64,000 bases of DNA from Neolewinella aurantiaca (GTDB lineage: Bacteria; Bacteroidota; Bacteroidia; Chitinophagales; Saprospiraceae): positions 62,001 through 126,000 of the forward strand of contig NZ_VOXD01000002.1 in assembly GCF_008014675.1 (NCBI RefSeq), written 5' to 3'. The translations under genes were made by a program, and so were the position numbers. Of this stretch, positions 17,288 through 26,555 are shown piece after piece (the stretch's first letter is position 1; each line of letters starts with the position of its first letter). The notes beneath the pieces are model-generated. The model was given only the letters and a program-made list of their open reading frames with translations, had not been told where the DNA came from and did not search any database.

Positions 17288-17662
17288 TTATACAAGGTCT
17301 TCGTCCCGGTAAGGGCGTCGGGTTTCTAGTTCCCTGAGCTCCAACTCCTCTTTTCTGCGGCGTACGTCCTCATCGGTGATGTCGGGGAGGGGGCCTGAAA
17401 ACTCATGGCTGGCATCTCGTCCGTCGGGATGCGTATCTTCAGGATCTGCCAGTGGACCGTACAAACTTAGCCCCTGCATCGCAACGCCGATTCCCCAGCC
17501 GAGAATAGGCCAGATGGCCCAAAAATGGTTGGAGCCCCCGAAGAAATTCAGACAAACGAAGAACACACTCATCACCAAATAGGTCCGGAAGTGACGACGA
17601 AAGTCAGTTTTCTTTTCGCGAAGGGTTTTCTCTTCGTATTTGGTTTTGCGATTACGAGCCAT
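17288..17662 (-). CDS. 2TM domain-containing protein
   Basis: 124 residues. A charged N-terminus (RNRKTKYEEKTLREKKTDFRRH) is followed by two membrane segments (YLVMSVFFVCLNFF and FWAIWPILGWGIGVAMQGL). The C-terminal acidic and charged tail is cytoplasmic. This matches the 2TM family found in Bacteroidota, sometimes near histidine kinases. No catalytic residues are seen. It follows psd on the same strand after 103 bp. Confidence 0.8.
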   Translation of the reverse strand: MARNRKTKYEEKTLREKKTDFRRHFRTYLVMSVFFVCLNFFGGSNHFWAIWPILGWGIGVAMQGLSLYGPLADPEDTHPDGRDASHEFSGPLPDITDEDVRRRKEELELRELETRRPYRDEDLV

Positions 17663-17765
17663 ATTTCTTGGGTTCTGACTTAGGGGATCAATTGTACTTA
17701 ATGGGGGCTGTCACCTAAAGTTAACGTCAAACCGGATAATCTGATCTGGAAACAGTAGGTTTATT

Positions 17766-18428
17766 TTAGCTGAGTCTGCCAATAACCGTCTTATTGCCCT
17801 TCACTTTCTGGTTCAGTTCTACTTCAAGCTTGGTCCCCAGTGGAAGAAAAAGGTCTACGCGACTGCCAAATTTGATGAAACCGAAATCTTCTCCCTGCTT
17901 TACGGTATCTCCTACTGTAGCGTAATTCTTGATCCGCTTAGCTAAAGCTCCCGCAATCTGACGAAGCAGTATTTCTGTTTTGCCATTATTGATAACCATT
18001 GTGGTGCGTTCGTTCTCCGTGCTCGATTTCGGGTGCCAGGCAACAAGGTATTTGCCGGGATGGTAAGCATTATACTTTACCTCTCCTCCTACGGGATTCC
18101 GGTTGACGTGAACGTTGACCGGAGACATGAAAATACTCACCTGCAAGCGCTTGTCCTTGAAGTACTCGGGCTCCATCGCTTCCTCGATCACCACTACCTT
18201 ACCGTCAGCAGGAGCGTATATGATATTGTCGTCGACTTCAGGCACAAGGCGGGGCGGATTGCGAAAGAACTGTAGGATAATCAGGAAAAAAATAACCGCT
18301 ATGATTGCGACCGGAAAGCCCCAGGCCGGGATTTTCCAGTAGGCAACTGCAGTTATTACTGCGAGCAGGACAAATGTGATGACCAGCATTTTCCGGCCTT
18401 CAGCATGGATGCGCAAAGGTGTGTTCAT
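17766..18428 (-). CDS. psd: Phosphatidylserine decarboxylase proenzyme
   Basis: 220 residues, of the short (archaetidylserine/Psd type II-like) class. Two N-terminal membrane helices (residues about 15-55) precede the catalytic domain. That domain has APADGKVV, the active-site region MSPVNVHVNRNPVGG and the self-cleavage site FGSR, which generates the pyruvoyl group on the alpha chain. It makes phosphatidylethanolamine, the main Bacteroidota phospholipid. A possible -7 box TATATTTG lies 27 nt upstream of the ATG. Confidence 0.93.
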   Translation of the reverse strand: MNTPLRIHAEGRKMLVITFVLLAVITAVAYWKIPAWGFPVAIIAVIFFLIILQFFRNPPRLVPEVDDNIIYAPADGKVVVIEEAMEPEYFKDKRLQVSIFMSPVNVHVNRNPVGGEVKYNAYHPGKYLVAWHPKSSTENERTTMVINNGKTEILLRQIAGALAKRIKNYATVGDTVKQGEDFGFIKFGSRVDLFLPLGTKLEVELNQKVKGNKTVIGRLS

Positions 18429-18454
18429 GTTTTATCTTCTTTGGTTAGGTCGCA

Positions 18455-18462
18455 CAAATATA
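18455..18462 (-). promoter_or_regulatory. -7 box of psd
   Basis: TATATTTG on the minus strand, a perfect TAnnTTTG, 26 nt before the psd start. No TTG is evident at -33. Confidence 0.45.
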
Positions 18463-18525
18463 AAGCGCCGTAAGTGCCCCCCGTGCTTTAAGAATTCCTT
18501 CAACTTCTGCCCCTGCGGGCTAAGA

Positions 18526-19980
18526 TCAGATGAACTGAGTTCTGAAATCAGTCAGGCCGGTACCTAATCGGGTGAGTTCGGCCAACAATTCATTGCAGTG
18601 AACTTCCTCGGTGAGCGGATTGGTGAATGTACACCGCAAGTACGCGTTCCCTCTTAATTTGGTTTGAACGATGTAGAACTTAGTTTCCGATACCAACTGA
18701 GACCGGAGCATTGTGTTCAGATGATTGAGCTCTTCTGCGGAATGGGCAACCCGGGTAGGGCGAAAACGAAAGCAGACGATGTTACAATCAGGCTCAAGAG
18801 CAAGTTCGAAATCAGGGTTAGACCTGACAGCCGTCGCAAAAACCTGTGCTGTCTCGTTTACCCTGACAACGTAGTCGCGAAAAACAGAGGTGCCGGCACA
18901 AGACAAAAGGCTGAAGACCCGCAGGCTCATCATGTTTTTTGTACACTCGAAGGTTCGACGGCCCATATTGTACCAGTCTTCTTCGCTGGTGTCGAAACTG
19001 AGGAGGTAATCCGCCTTTTGGTGGAAGGTACGGTAAGCGTCGGATCCTTTACGGAAGAAGAGCCCTGTGGTCAGGCCCGGGCACATCAGCATTTTGTGGA
19101 AGTCCATAACGAGGCTGTCAGCTTTTTCCAGGCCATCGAGAAGGTGTTTGCGGGCCGGGTCAAGCCTGACCGGAGCGCCGTGTGCTCCGTCTACGTGAAA
19201 CCAGAGGTTGTGCCTGGTAGCTGCGTCTGCAATAGCAGAGAGGTCATCGAATGAGCCTGTACTCGTGGTGCAGGCACTGCCTACGATGGCCAGCGGTGTC
19301 AGGCCTTCCGCTTCGGCCTTGAGGACAGCTTCGTCGATCAGGTCTGTCCGCATCCGGAAGTTCTCGTCAGCAGGGATGTTAACGATGCCCGCAGTTCCCC
19401 AACCCATTATTCTGACGGCTCTGTCTACGCAATAGTGCGCTTCTTCGTTTACGAGGATGCAGGGGCGGATATTACCGTTGCCGTTGCTCCAGGCATCTCC
19501 GGCGGGCCATTTGGCCGCACGGGCGGCAAGTAAAGCCGTCAGGTTGGCGAGGGTTCCGCCGTTGGTCAGGAAACCGCCGGAAGAATCGTCGAGTTCCAGT
19601 AATTCAACGAATTTTTCAATCACCAGGCGTTCCATCACGGCACCGGTGCTTCCCATTTCGAAGACGGCGGTGCTTCCGTTGATGATGCCATTGGCGAGAT
19701 CGGCCAGGGCTGTTAACGGAGCGGGTGGGTTCACCTGGTGCCCCATGTAGCGCGGACTGTGGAGGTGCAGTGAATGCTCGATGTGATGTCCGAAAAATTT
19801 ATTCGGATTAAGTGCTCCGGCAAGGATATTCCGGTAATCATCCAGCATCGTTTCCGGTTCATGCTGTGGGTTAGCATCACGACCGTCGGCGTCTGCGAGG
19901 TAATCTGCCAGTTGATCAATCAATGCATGCCCGACGGTGCGGAAGTTTTCGGAATCATAGAGGTCATGGAGGCTTTTCAT
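18526..19980 (-). CDS. PLP-dependent group II decarboxylase family protein
   Basis: 484 residues from the ATG at 19980 (MKSLHDLYD). It has the group II decarboxylase pattern: HxHSPRYMGHQVNPP near residue 75, TNGGTLANLTALLAAR, WFHVDGAHGAP (PLP-binding Asp) and DSLVMDFHKMLMCPG (PLP-binding Lys). Related enzymes decarboxylate aromatic amino acids, glutamate or 2,4-diaminobutyrate; the substrate cannot be read from sequence. A longer frame to 20244 exists but its N-terminal extension has no family match. Confidence 0.88.
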   Translation of the reverse strand: MKSLHDLYDSENFRTVGHALIDQLADYLADADGRDANPQHEPETMLDDYRNILAGALNPNKFFGHHIEHSLHLHSPRYMGHQVNPPAPLTALADLANGIINGSTAVFEMGSTGAVMERLVIEKFVELLELDDSSGGFLTNGGTLANLTALLAARAAKWPAGDAWSNGNGNIRPCILVNEEAHYCVDRAVRIMGWGTAGIVNIPADENFRMRTDLIDEAVLKAEAEGLTPLAIVGSACTTSTGSFDDLSAIADAATRHNLWFHVDGAHGAPVRLDPARKHLLDGLEKADSLVMDFHKMLMCPGLTTGLFFRKGSDAYRTFHQKADYLLSFDTSEEDWYNMGRRTFECTKNMMSLRVFSLLSCAGTSVFRDYVVRVNETAQVFATAVRSNPDFELALEPDCNIVCFRFRPTRVAHSAEELNHLNTMLRSQLVSETKFYIVQTKLRGNAYLRCTFTNPLTEEVHCNELLAELTRLGTGLTDFRTQFI

Positions 19981-20091
19981 GCGGGCAAGATAGTTGGTTG
20001 ATCCCTTATTTTGTTGCTCTTCCGGAACAGACCGCCTTTTAATTCGGGGGTAGTTGGCCGGGCACCAGAGGAGCTTGCCCGAAAACGTTCT

Positions 20092-20110
20092 TTGCACCGG
20101 CGGCCGCGCC
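20092..20110 (-). repeat. Dispersed 19 bp repeat, copy 4
   Basis: TTGCACCGGCGGCCGCGCC, one mismatch to the consensus, intergenic. On the minus strand it is followed by AAGAACGTTTTCGGG, matching the extended T-rich flank of other copies. Confidence 0.75.
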
Positions 20111-20118
20111 CCGAAACA

Positions 20119-20155
20119 CATCAGGCTGCCCCGCATGGAGCGGAACAGCCTGATG
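20119..20155 (-). terminator. Hairpin after the phosphohexomutase gene
   Basis: Stem CATCAGGCTG/CAGCCTGATG with inner CCGC/GCGG, 28 bp after the stop. There is no long T tract, so the terminator role is likely but not certain. Confidence 0.6.
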
Positions 20156-20182
20156 AATAAAAGGGAGGAGCGAAATGGCGTT

Positions 20183-21592
20183 TTAGATGCCCATCTCTGC
20201 CCGTGCGGCATCGAGAATCTTGCGTACCTCGGCGGCATCAGCACCCTGGGCGTAAACGCGCAGGACGGGCTCTGTACCCGACGGGCGAACCATCACCCAG
20301 CGGTCGTCACCGTCGAGGTAGAACTTGCTGCCGTCTACGTGGGCGACGCGGGTAACCTGGTAGGGGCCAATCTTGGTGAAGGGCGCCTCTTTGGCCTGTT
20401 TAACGATCTCCCACTTGCGGTCGTTTTCGACGTGTACGTCGTCGCGGTCGCAGTTGAAGCTACCAACTTTGACGTACAGGTCCGCAACAAGCTCTTTGAG
20501 TGTTTTGCCAGATTTAGCCATGTATTCAGCGATCATTAGGCCAATCCAGATACCATCCCGCTCGGGGATGTGGCCGGAAACGGCCAGCCCTCCGGATTCC
20601 TCTCCGCCTACGATCACTTCGCGTTCCGCCATGATTTCGGCAATGTACTTAAAGCCTATCTTGGTCACTTCGTACTCAAGACCGTACATCTCGGCAAGCT
20701 TTTTGAGCTTGTCGGTAACGGAGAAGGTAAGGATCACCTCTCCGGTGTTGATCCCTTTGTACTCATGCTGGTACATCAAGAGCAACAGCAGAATGTGGTG
20801 GCTGTCGACGAACTCTCCGTCGCCATCGAACAGACCGATGCGGTCGGCATCTCCGTCGTTGGCGATACCGAGAGCGAGGGAAGGATCATTCTTGATCGTT
20901 TCGGCCAGTTCGGTCAGGTTACGGCCGATAGGCTCGGGGGCCTGGCCGTCGAAGCCAGGGTTGACTTCACAGTGCAGATGCGTGGCGTTGGGAAGTAGTT
21001 TTTTCATCGCCCCCTGGCCGGCTCCGTACATGGCATCGTAGGCAATCCCGATGCCGGAGTTGCGGATGAGTTCCATGTCGAATCCCTGGTTCACGTGGTC
21101 GAGATAGATCTGCTCGAAGTCGTGTTCTTCGACGAGCCCTTTTTCTTTGATTTCGGCGTAGCTGGGCACATTGGCAGGGACAGCATCGGGGATGAGGTTT
21201 TCTACTGCGGCAACATCAGCGGGGACGCTTGGGCCACCGAGTTTAGACTTCAGCTTGTAGCCATTGTAGCTGGGTGGGTTGTGGCTGGCCGTGATGACAA
21301 CGCCGAGATCTGCACCGGTTTTGACAACGCCAAGGCTCACCATTGGGGTGGAAATGTAGCCAGGAGCAACGAGGCTGGTAATGCCGTGCATGCCGAGTAC
21401 TCTTGCGGTGGCTTCGGTAAACATTTTTCCGCCAAAGCGGCAGTCGTAGCCAATCACAACGCGGGTGCCGCCTTGTTCCTTCAACCAAAGAGCAGTGCCC
21501 TCCGCAACGCGCATAACGTTATCTTCGGTGTACTCTCTTGCTATTATCGCGCGCCAACCGTCGGTGCCGAATTTAATCTTTACAGGGTTCAT
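20183..21592 (-). CDS. Phosphoglucomutase/phosphomannomutase family protein
   Basis: 469 residues from the ATG at 21592 (MNPVKIKFGTDGWRA). All four active-site loops are present: phosphoserine loop ITASHNPPSYNGYK, metal loop NDGDADRIGLFDGDG, sugar loop GGEESGGLAVSGHIPERDG and phosphate loop VRPSGTEPVLRVYA. It interconverts 1- and 6-phosphosugars; glucose, mannose or glucosamine specificity is not decided by what I can see. The longer upstream frame to 21940 has no homologous features. Confidence 0.93.
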   Translation of the reverse strand: MNPVKIKFGTDGWRAIIAREYTEDNVMRVAEGTALWLKEQGGTRVVIGYDCRFGGKMFTEATARVLGMHGITSLVAPGYISTPMVSLGVVKTGADLGVVITASHNPPSYNGYKLKSKLGGPSVPADVAAVENLIPDAVPANVPSYAEIKEKGLVEEHDFEQIYLDHVNQGFDMELIRNSGIGIAYDAMYGAGQGAMKKLLPNATHLHCEVNPGFDGQAPEPIGRNLTELAETIKNDPSLALGIANDGDADRIGLFDGDGEFVDSHHILLLLLMYQHEYKGINTGEVILTFSVTDKLKKLAEMYGLEYEVTKIGFKYIAEIMAEREVIVGGEESGGLAVSGHIPERDGIWIGLMIAEYMAKSGKTLKELVADLYVKVGSFNCDRDDVHVENDRKWEIVKQAKEAPFTKIGPYQVTRVAHVDGSKFYLDGDDRWVMVRPSGTEPVLRVYAQGADAAEVRKILDAARAEMGI

Positions 21593-21766
21593 GTTAGATT
21601 TATTTTGCTGAATGATCTCCTTTACGAGATACCAGGTTCGGTAAATTTGTTTGCAAATAAAGCGATGAATTCGCGAAACAGGGCCAAAAAGTCGATTAGA
21701 TGGGCAACTTCGTTGGTTGCTTTTATTCCCCGGTCGATAAACTAGGGAAAGTTTTGTCTTGCCTTT

Positions 21767-21778
21767 TACCTTTGCACC
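21767..21778 (+). promoter_or_regulatory. -7 box four bases before a GTG start
   Basis: A perfect TACCTTTG (21767-21774) is followed by CACC and then GTG at 21779, so the transcript of the LysE-like gene would be leaderless or nearly so. Confidence 0.5.
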
Positions 21779-22405
21779 GTGGAAATAATTACCGCATTTC
21801 TGGTTGGCCTGGGCACTGGCGTATTCATCACCTGGTTTCCGGGAATGCTGAACATGCAGGTGGTGGGCACGGCTGTGCGGGTAGGCCGGCAGAAAGCTTA
21901 CCTGTTCTCTGCTGGGCTGGCTACGGTCATCGGTGCGCAAACGACGGTGGCTGTTTTGTTCGCTAACCTTCTTACTTCCAACCCCTCTGTTGTGCCCACG
22001 ATGAAGCAGTGGGCAATCCCCTTATTTCTCATCCTCGCGCTGGTGTTTACGTGGAAGGGCTTTCGTGCGCGCGCAGCCCGCAAGGCACACGTGGAGCGAC
22101 CGTATAAAGGTGGCCCTTTCTGGAGGGGTATGATGATGAGTACAATGAACATTCTCAACATCCCCTTCGTGTTCGCCATTGCCGGCTTTCTTATGGCCGA
22201 CGGATTTCTCTCCCGGGCGTTTTTACCGCGCCTTTTTTACATCCCCGGCACTGCGCTAGGGGCCTGGTTGGTTTTTGTGGCCTACGGTCGCCTCTCCGGC
22301 TGGATCAACAAGAACATGTCGCTGTTTACCCGGAACATCAATTTCTTTATCGGCGGGTTATTTGCTCTGCTGGCCATATTTCAGGCGGTGCAGATGTACG
22401 AATAA
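21779..22405 (+). CDS. LysE-like membrane protein
   Basis: 208 residues with about six membrane segments. The N-terminal segment AFLVGLGTGVFITWFPGMLNMQ resembles the first helix and PGP-like motif of LysE/RhtB exporters. It is followed by a GxxxAxxxSxG-like second helix and a basic loop (WKGFRARAARKAHVERP). It is probably an exporter of small metabolites, but conservation is weak. The start is GTG at 21779, just after a perfect -7 box. Confidence 0.7.
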   Translation: MEIITAFLVGLGTGVFITWFPGMLNMQVVGTAVRVGRQKAYLFSAGLATVIGAQTTVAVLFANLLTSNPSVVPTMKQWAIPLFLILALVFTWKGFRARAARKAHVERPYKGGPFWRGMMMSTMNILNIPFVFAIAGFLMADGFLSRAFLPRLFYIPGTALGAWLVFVAYGRLSGWINKNMSLFTRNINFFIGGLFALLAIFQAVQMYE

Positions 22406-22464
22406 CCGACAGGTAGTTCGGTCTGGGAAAGATTGCAGGGAGATGTACTGTTGCTCATACTCCG

Positions 22465-22483
22465 GGCGCAGACGCAGGTGCAA
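22465..22483 (+). repeat. Dispersed 19 bp repeat, copy 5
   Basis: GGCGCAGACGCAGGTGCAA, one base from the consensus, in the gap between the convergent LysE-like gene and murB. Confidence 0.75.
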
Positions 22484-22522
22484 GGCACGGGTGCCGGGAC
22501 ATGGGATGGGCGCCGGAAAAAG

Positions 22523-23539
22523 CTATTCTCCGATCAAACGTACTTCCCGTTCTAGCGTCACGCCAAATTTTGCCAGTACTTCGGCCTTCACGTGCTCACT
22601 GAAGGTCAGGATTTCCCGCCCGGTTGCTCCTCCGTGGTTAACCATTACGAGGGCTTGCTTATCGTACGTGCCCACGGGGCCGCTGCGGGCCCCTTTCAAA
22701 CCGGCCTGGTCGATCAGCCACCCTGCGGGTAGCTTCACCTGTGTTTCGTCGATGGGGTAAGAGGGGATCTGATCGTACTCCGCCCTGAGGCGTTGGAAAT
22801 CGGAAATCGGTACCACCGGGTTTTTGAAGAAGCTGCCACTGTTGCCGAGAAACTTCCAGTCCGGAAGTTTGGACCGGCGAATGTTGGTGACCGCAAGGGC
22901 AACGTCGTTTGGTGTAGGGTCTTCCACGTTAAGTCTTGCTAACTCACTTTGAATGGCACCGTAACCTGTTTTTAATTCGTGTCTGCCGTTGAGGCGCAGA
23001 TCTACTGCTGTGATGAGAAACCGGCCGGGTTCGCGCTTGAACCTGCTGTCCCGGTAACCGAACTCACACTCGTCGGGGCTGAGTATGCGGGCTCCGACCC
23101 CAAATTCCCAGACATGAACGGCTTCGATCCGTTCGGCGACTTCGGCGCCGTAGGCGCCGATGTTTTGTACGGGAGCTGCGCCCACCGTGCCCGGTATCAG
23201 GATCAGGTTTTCGAAGCCGTACCATCCCTGATCGAGGGTATAGCGGACAAATTGGTTCCAGTCTACACCCGCGCCTACCCTGATGATTTTATCGGCCTTG
23301 GGGTCGGCCGGGTTGGCTTCGCTGAGCAGCTTTATTCCGCCCAGGCAAACATGAACGGTGAGCCCCGGTACGTGATCGAGCAGGAGAATGTTGCTGCCGC
23401 CGCCCAGGATTAACTCCGGGGCTTTTAAAAACGGCTTGCCTTCCAGTTGCCGGAGGTCCGTCAGGGCGAGGTACCGCTCAGCGGTACCGGGCAAATTGAA
23501 GGTGTTGAGGCGGGAGAGGGAGACGTTTTTTTGGGTCAT
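22523..23539 (-). CDS. murB: UDP-N-acetylmuramate dehydrogenase
   Basis: 338 residues of MurB type I. The FAD-binding motifs are LGGGSNILL and ENLILIPGTVGAAPVQNIGAYG. The catalytic Ser is in GNSGSFFKNP and the C-terminal Glu/Arg region is present. It reduces UDP-GlcNAc-enolpyruvate to UDP-MurNAc with NADPH in peptidoglycan synthesis. The start ATG at 23539 gives MTQKNVSLSRLNTF, which aligns with the family N-terminus. It lies 80 bp downstream of the ABC exporter gene and may be co-transcribed with it. Confidence 0.95.
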   Translation of the reverse strand: MTQKNVSLSRLNTFNLPGTAERYLALTDLRQLEGKPFLKAPELILGGGSNILLLDHVPGLTVHVCLGGIKLLSEANPADPKADKIIRVGAGVDWNQFVRYTLDQGWYGFENLILIPGTVGAAPVQNIGAYGAEVAERIEAVHVWEFGVGARILSPDECEFGYRDSRFKREPGRFLITAVDLRLNGRHELKTGYGAIQSELARLNVEDPTPNDVALAVTNIRRSKLPDWKFLGNSGSFFKNPVVPISDFQRLRAEYDQIPSYPIDETQVKLPAGWLIDQAGLKGARSGPVGTYDKQALVMVNHGGATGREILTFSEHVKAEVLAKFGVTLEREVRLIGE

Positions 23540-23619
23540 GACCGTTGTTTGTCCTGATCGGTGCAGCCTGCGGCTACGCTGGGGGAGGAGCGGCTGGGCC
23601 CGTAATCAGCCCGGCCAGG

Positions 23620-25452
23620 TTAATCTAACTGAAACTGGAGTCTTGCGAGCGCCGAGTAGGCTCCGTCGGTAACTGCGTTGAGCTCGTCGTGGGTGCCTTG
23701 TTCTACAATGCGTCCGTTTTCAATCACATAGATACGGTCAACTTCGCGGATGGTGGCCAGGCGGTGAGCAATGATGATGGATGTTCGGCCCTCCATCAGC
23801 CGGTCGAGTGCTTCCTGTACAACGCGTTCGCTCTCGGCGTCGAGGCTGCTGGTGGCTTCGTCGAGCAGGAGGATCGCCGGGTTTTTAAGTATGGCGCGCG
23901 CAATGGCTACACGCTGGCGCTGGCCGCCACTCAGCTGGATGCCACGATCTCCGACTATGGTGTCAAAGCCTTCCGGGAATTTTTCGATGAACTCCAGGGC
24001 GTTGGCCTGGCGGGCGGCTTCACGAATGGCTTCTTCGGTAGCGTTCAGAGCTCCGTAAGCAATGTTTTCGCGGATACTACCTCCGAAGAGGAGAACTTCC
24101 TGAGGAACAAGTGCAAGGTTGTCGCGGAAGTGATGAAGGTCGTAGTCTTCCACGTTTTTACCATCTACCGTGATACTACCGTCGCTGATGGGGTAGAAGC
24201 GAAGCAGCAATTTCATGATGGTTGACTTTCCGCTTCCGGAAGCTCCTACGAGAGCGATCTTCTCTCCTGGTTTGATGGTGAGATCAATTCCCTTGAGGAC
24301 CTGAATGTCGGGGCGGGTCGGGTAATTGAAATGGACGTTGCTGTAGTGAATGTTTCCCTCGATTTTGGCGGTGGAACTGTTGCTGACGGAGGAACTACGT
24401 GTTTCAACCTCCATTGCACCGGCGTTTGCGCCCTCAGTTTCTTCACTGTCCAGGATGTCGACCACCCGGTCAGAAGCACCGAGTGCTGAAACTATTTCAC
24501 CGTAAAAATTGCCAAGGCTGGCGATAGAGCCTCCGATCAGCGCCGTGAAGATGACGAACGAAAACAAGTCGCCTTCGGGAAGGGAACCCGCCTGAACAAG
24601 TAAAACGGCGCGGTAAATGATGTAGAACAGCGAACCGAACATCACCGTGACGATGAACGAAGAGAAAAGGCCGCGGGCCGAGGCTGTTTTCAGCGAAATC
24701 CGAACGGTTTCATCGATGCTTTGGCCGTAGCGGGAGCGTTCGAACTCTTCGTTGGTATAAGCTTTAACGGTTGTAATACTGCTGAGGCTTTCCTCTACGA
24801 TGACATTAGACGCGGCCAGTTGCTCCTGGCGGGCTTTTGTCATTTTACGCACATACTTACCGAAGAACATTGCCGCAACCACCACCACGGGAAAGATAGC
24901 CAGGCTGACGAGCGCAAGCTTGGTCATCGTCCAGAGGATGAAAATGATCGCTCCGGTCAGAATAATGAGTTGGCGCAGGAACTCGGCGAGGGTGAGCGAG
25001 AAGATTCCCTGGATCTGGGTGATGTCGTTAGTTATCCGGCTGGTAATTTCCCCCACGCGGGTCCGTTCAAAGAACGGAATCTGAAGATGAAGGATTTTGC
25101 CGTAGAGGTCTTTCCGCAGGGAAGCCATCGCTTTCTCGCTTACTTCGGCCTGCAGGCGAACGCGCAGGAAACTCAGTGGAGCCTGAATGATGAGGAGCAC
25201 AGCCAAGAGGGTGAATATTTCGGTCACCGTAAGATCGTATTTCCCTTTGCCGCTGATCACGTTCAGGGCTTCCCCCGGCAACTGCAACAGCACAAGGAAC
25301 ACCAGGCTGCTGATCGCAAGGATGATGAAGCTGAGAATAAACTTCCACCGGTAAAGCCAGACGTAATCGAAGATGCGTAAGCTCCGGTTGAACTTTTCCT
25401 TTTGGGTGCGCCCTGAATCAGGGCGGTCGGTTTTGTCAGTTGTTTTAGCCAT
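23620..25452 (-). CDS. ABC exporter, fused membrane and ATPase domains (MsbA/ABCB type)
   Basis: 610 residues from the ATG at 25452 (MAKTTDKTD). An ABC transmembrane domain with six helices (about residues 30-320) is followed by a nucleotide-binding domain. The latter has Walker A GASGSGKST, signature LSGGQRQRVA, Walker B ILLLDEATSSLD and switch His in IIIAHRLATI. It works as a dimer, probably exporting lipids, lipooligosaccharide or drugs. A Ser/Thr/Glu-rich linker (EETEGANAGAMEVETRSSSV) sits between the domains. The substrate is not known. Confidence 0.92.
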   Translation of the reverse strand: MAKTTDKTDRPDSGRTQKEKFNRSLRIFDYVWLYRWKFILSFIILAISSLVFLVLLQLPGEALNVISGKGKYDLTVTEIFTLLAVLLIIQAPLSFLRVRLQAEVSEKAMASLRKDLYGKILHLQIPFFERTRVGEITSRITNDITQIQGIFSLTLAEFLRQLIILTGAIIFILWTMTKLALVSLAIFPVVVVAAMFFGKYVRKMTKARQEQLAASNVIVEESLSSITTVKAYTNEEFERSRYGQSIDETVRISLKTASARGLFSSFIVTVMFGSLFYIIYRAVLLVQAGSLPEGDLFSFVIFTALIGGSIASLGNFYGEIVSALGASDRVVDILDSEETEGANAGAMEVETRSSSVSNSSTAKIEGNIHYSNVHFNYPTRPDIQVLKGIDLTIKPGEKIALVGASGSGKSTIMKLLLRFYPISDGSITVDGKNVEDYDLHHFRDNLALVPQEVLLFGGSIRENIAYGALNATEEAIREAARQANALEFIEKFPEGFDTIVGDRGIQLSGGQRQRVAIARAILKNPAILLLDEATSSLDAESERVVQEALDRLMEGRTSIIIAHRLATIREVDRIYVIENGRIVEQGTHDELNAVTDGAYSALARLQFQLD

Positions 25453-25512
25453 AAGCAATGCAAAGGAAACCCATTACGCCGCATTTTGAGGTGTTCAGCA
25501 CAATTTTTGGCG

Positions 25513-25520
25513 TAACTTTG
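25513..25520 (+). promoter_or_regulatory. -7 box of the DUF6089 gene
   Basis: A perfect TAACTTTG, 56 nt before the ATG at 25577. Confidence 0.45.
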
Positions 25521-25576
25521 AGCTTTCTATTACGGGAATATTGCACTTCTCCCCAAAAACTGAAATCTAACAGGCT

Positions 25577-26443
25577 ATGCAAACTCGTTTTTCCTTTCTT
25601 CTTTCCATCCTCTTCGTGATTGGAGGCATTTCTGCCGCCCAGGCACAAGAGCTGGAGTTCGGTCTCAAGGCTGGTACCGCACTTTACAGTGGAGACCTTA
25701 GCCCAAAGGAGTTCGGACTCTACCCCGATGACCTCAATTTTGCGGGTGGGCTGTACCTGCGCTACCGCCCCGGTGGGCGGTTTGGTATCCGGGTAAACGG
25801 AGACTTCGGCCGGATCAGTGCTGAACGGGACGACATGAGAGCCCCGAACGAAATGGGCGTTTTTTTGGACGTGACCCGTAATTTCCGCTCTTCGATTACT
25901 GAGTTCAATGCTGTGCTCGAATATGACCTGTTTTACCTTGGTAACCGAGATGGTAACTACTTCGCGCCTTACATCTTTGGTGGTGTCGGTGTACTCAGCT
26001 TCAACCCGGAAGGAGAAATGGATGGCGTTTACACTGAGCTTCAACCGCTGGCCACTGAAGGCCAGGGGAGTGGCCTGAGCCCGGCCTACGATGCAACACC
26101 CTACGAACTGACAACTGTCGTTGGTGTGTTTGGAGGAGGTGTAAGGGTTCGTTTTGCGGACCGTATTGTGGTTGGCCTCGAGCTTGGCGGGCGTAAAACA
26201 GGAACCGACTACCTGGACGACATTTCCGATACCCGCGTAAACTACCTCGATGTACTTCAGGGTGACAACGGAGGTTTGGCCGCCCGGTTCTCGAACCCAG
26301 CAGTACAGGACCCCGCGGAAGTAGGTGATCTCTCTTACTCACGTGGTGGCGATGCCGAAGACTACTACTTCATCGGTAGCCTTACGGTCGGAATCACCAT
26401 CGGAGCATCAGGAAGTAATAAGTCAGGCTGCTACAAATTCTAG
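25577..26443 (+). CDS. DUF6089/PorG-like outer-membrane beta-barrel
   Basis: 288 residues. The signal peptide (residues 1-24) ends in AAQAQ. The mature protein starts with ELEFGLKAGTALYSGDL, the hallmark start of DUF6089 barrels (G.. YxGDL). It then alternates aromatic beta strands, including YFAPYIFGGVGVLSFNPEG, and ends in a short Cys-containing tail (SGCYKF). Relatives include PorG of the type IX secretion system, so a T9SS role is plausible, but other DUF6089 proteins exist in each genome. It stands alone, with guaA following after a hairpin. Confidence 0.75.
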   Translation: MQTRFSFLLSILFVIGGISAAQAQELEFGLKAGTALYSGDLSPKEFGLYPDDLNFAGGLYLRYRPGGRFGIRVNGDFGRISAERDDMRAPNEMGVFLDVTRNFRSSITEFNAVLEYDLFYLGNRDGNYFAPYIFGGVGVLSFNPEGEMDGVYTELQPLATEGQGSGLSPAYDATPYELTTVVGVFGGGVRVRFADRIVVGLELGGRKTGTDYLDDISDTRVNYLDVLQGDNGGLAARFSNPAVQDPAEVGDLSYSRGGDAEDYYFIGSLTVGITIGASGSNKSGCYKF

Positions 26444-26471
26444 TCAGCCTTCAACGATCATCGATTTTGGT

Positions 26472-26522
26472 AATTAGCATTTAGAACTTAGCCAATCCCC
26501 GGCTAAAGACTAAATGCTAATT
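26472..26522. terminator. Perfect hairpin between the DUF6089 gene and guaA
   Basis: The 13 bp arms AATTAGCATTTAG (26472-26484) and CTAAATGCTAATT (26510-26522) are perfect. An inner TAGCC/GGCTA stem closes the loop. No T tract follows in either direction. It abuts the guaA promoter, so it could be a terminator of the upstream gene or an operator. Confidence 0.6.
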
Positions 26523-26550
26523 GCATTTACAAACTAATCCATTACCTTCG
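26521..26550 (+). promoter_or_regulatory. guaA promoter, short-leader type
   Basis: TTG (26521-26523) and TACCTTCG (26543-26550) are separated by 19 bp. Only five C residues lie between the -7 box and the ATG. Confidence 0.5.
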
Positions 26551-26555
26551 CCCCC

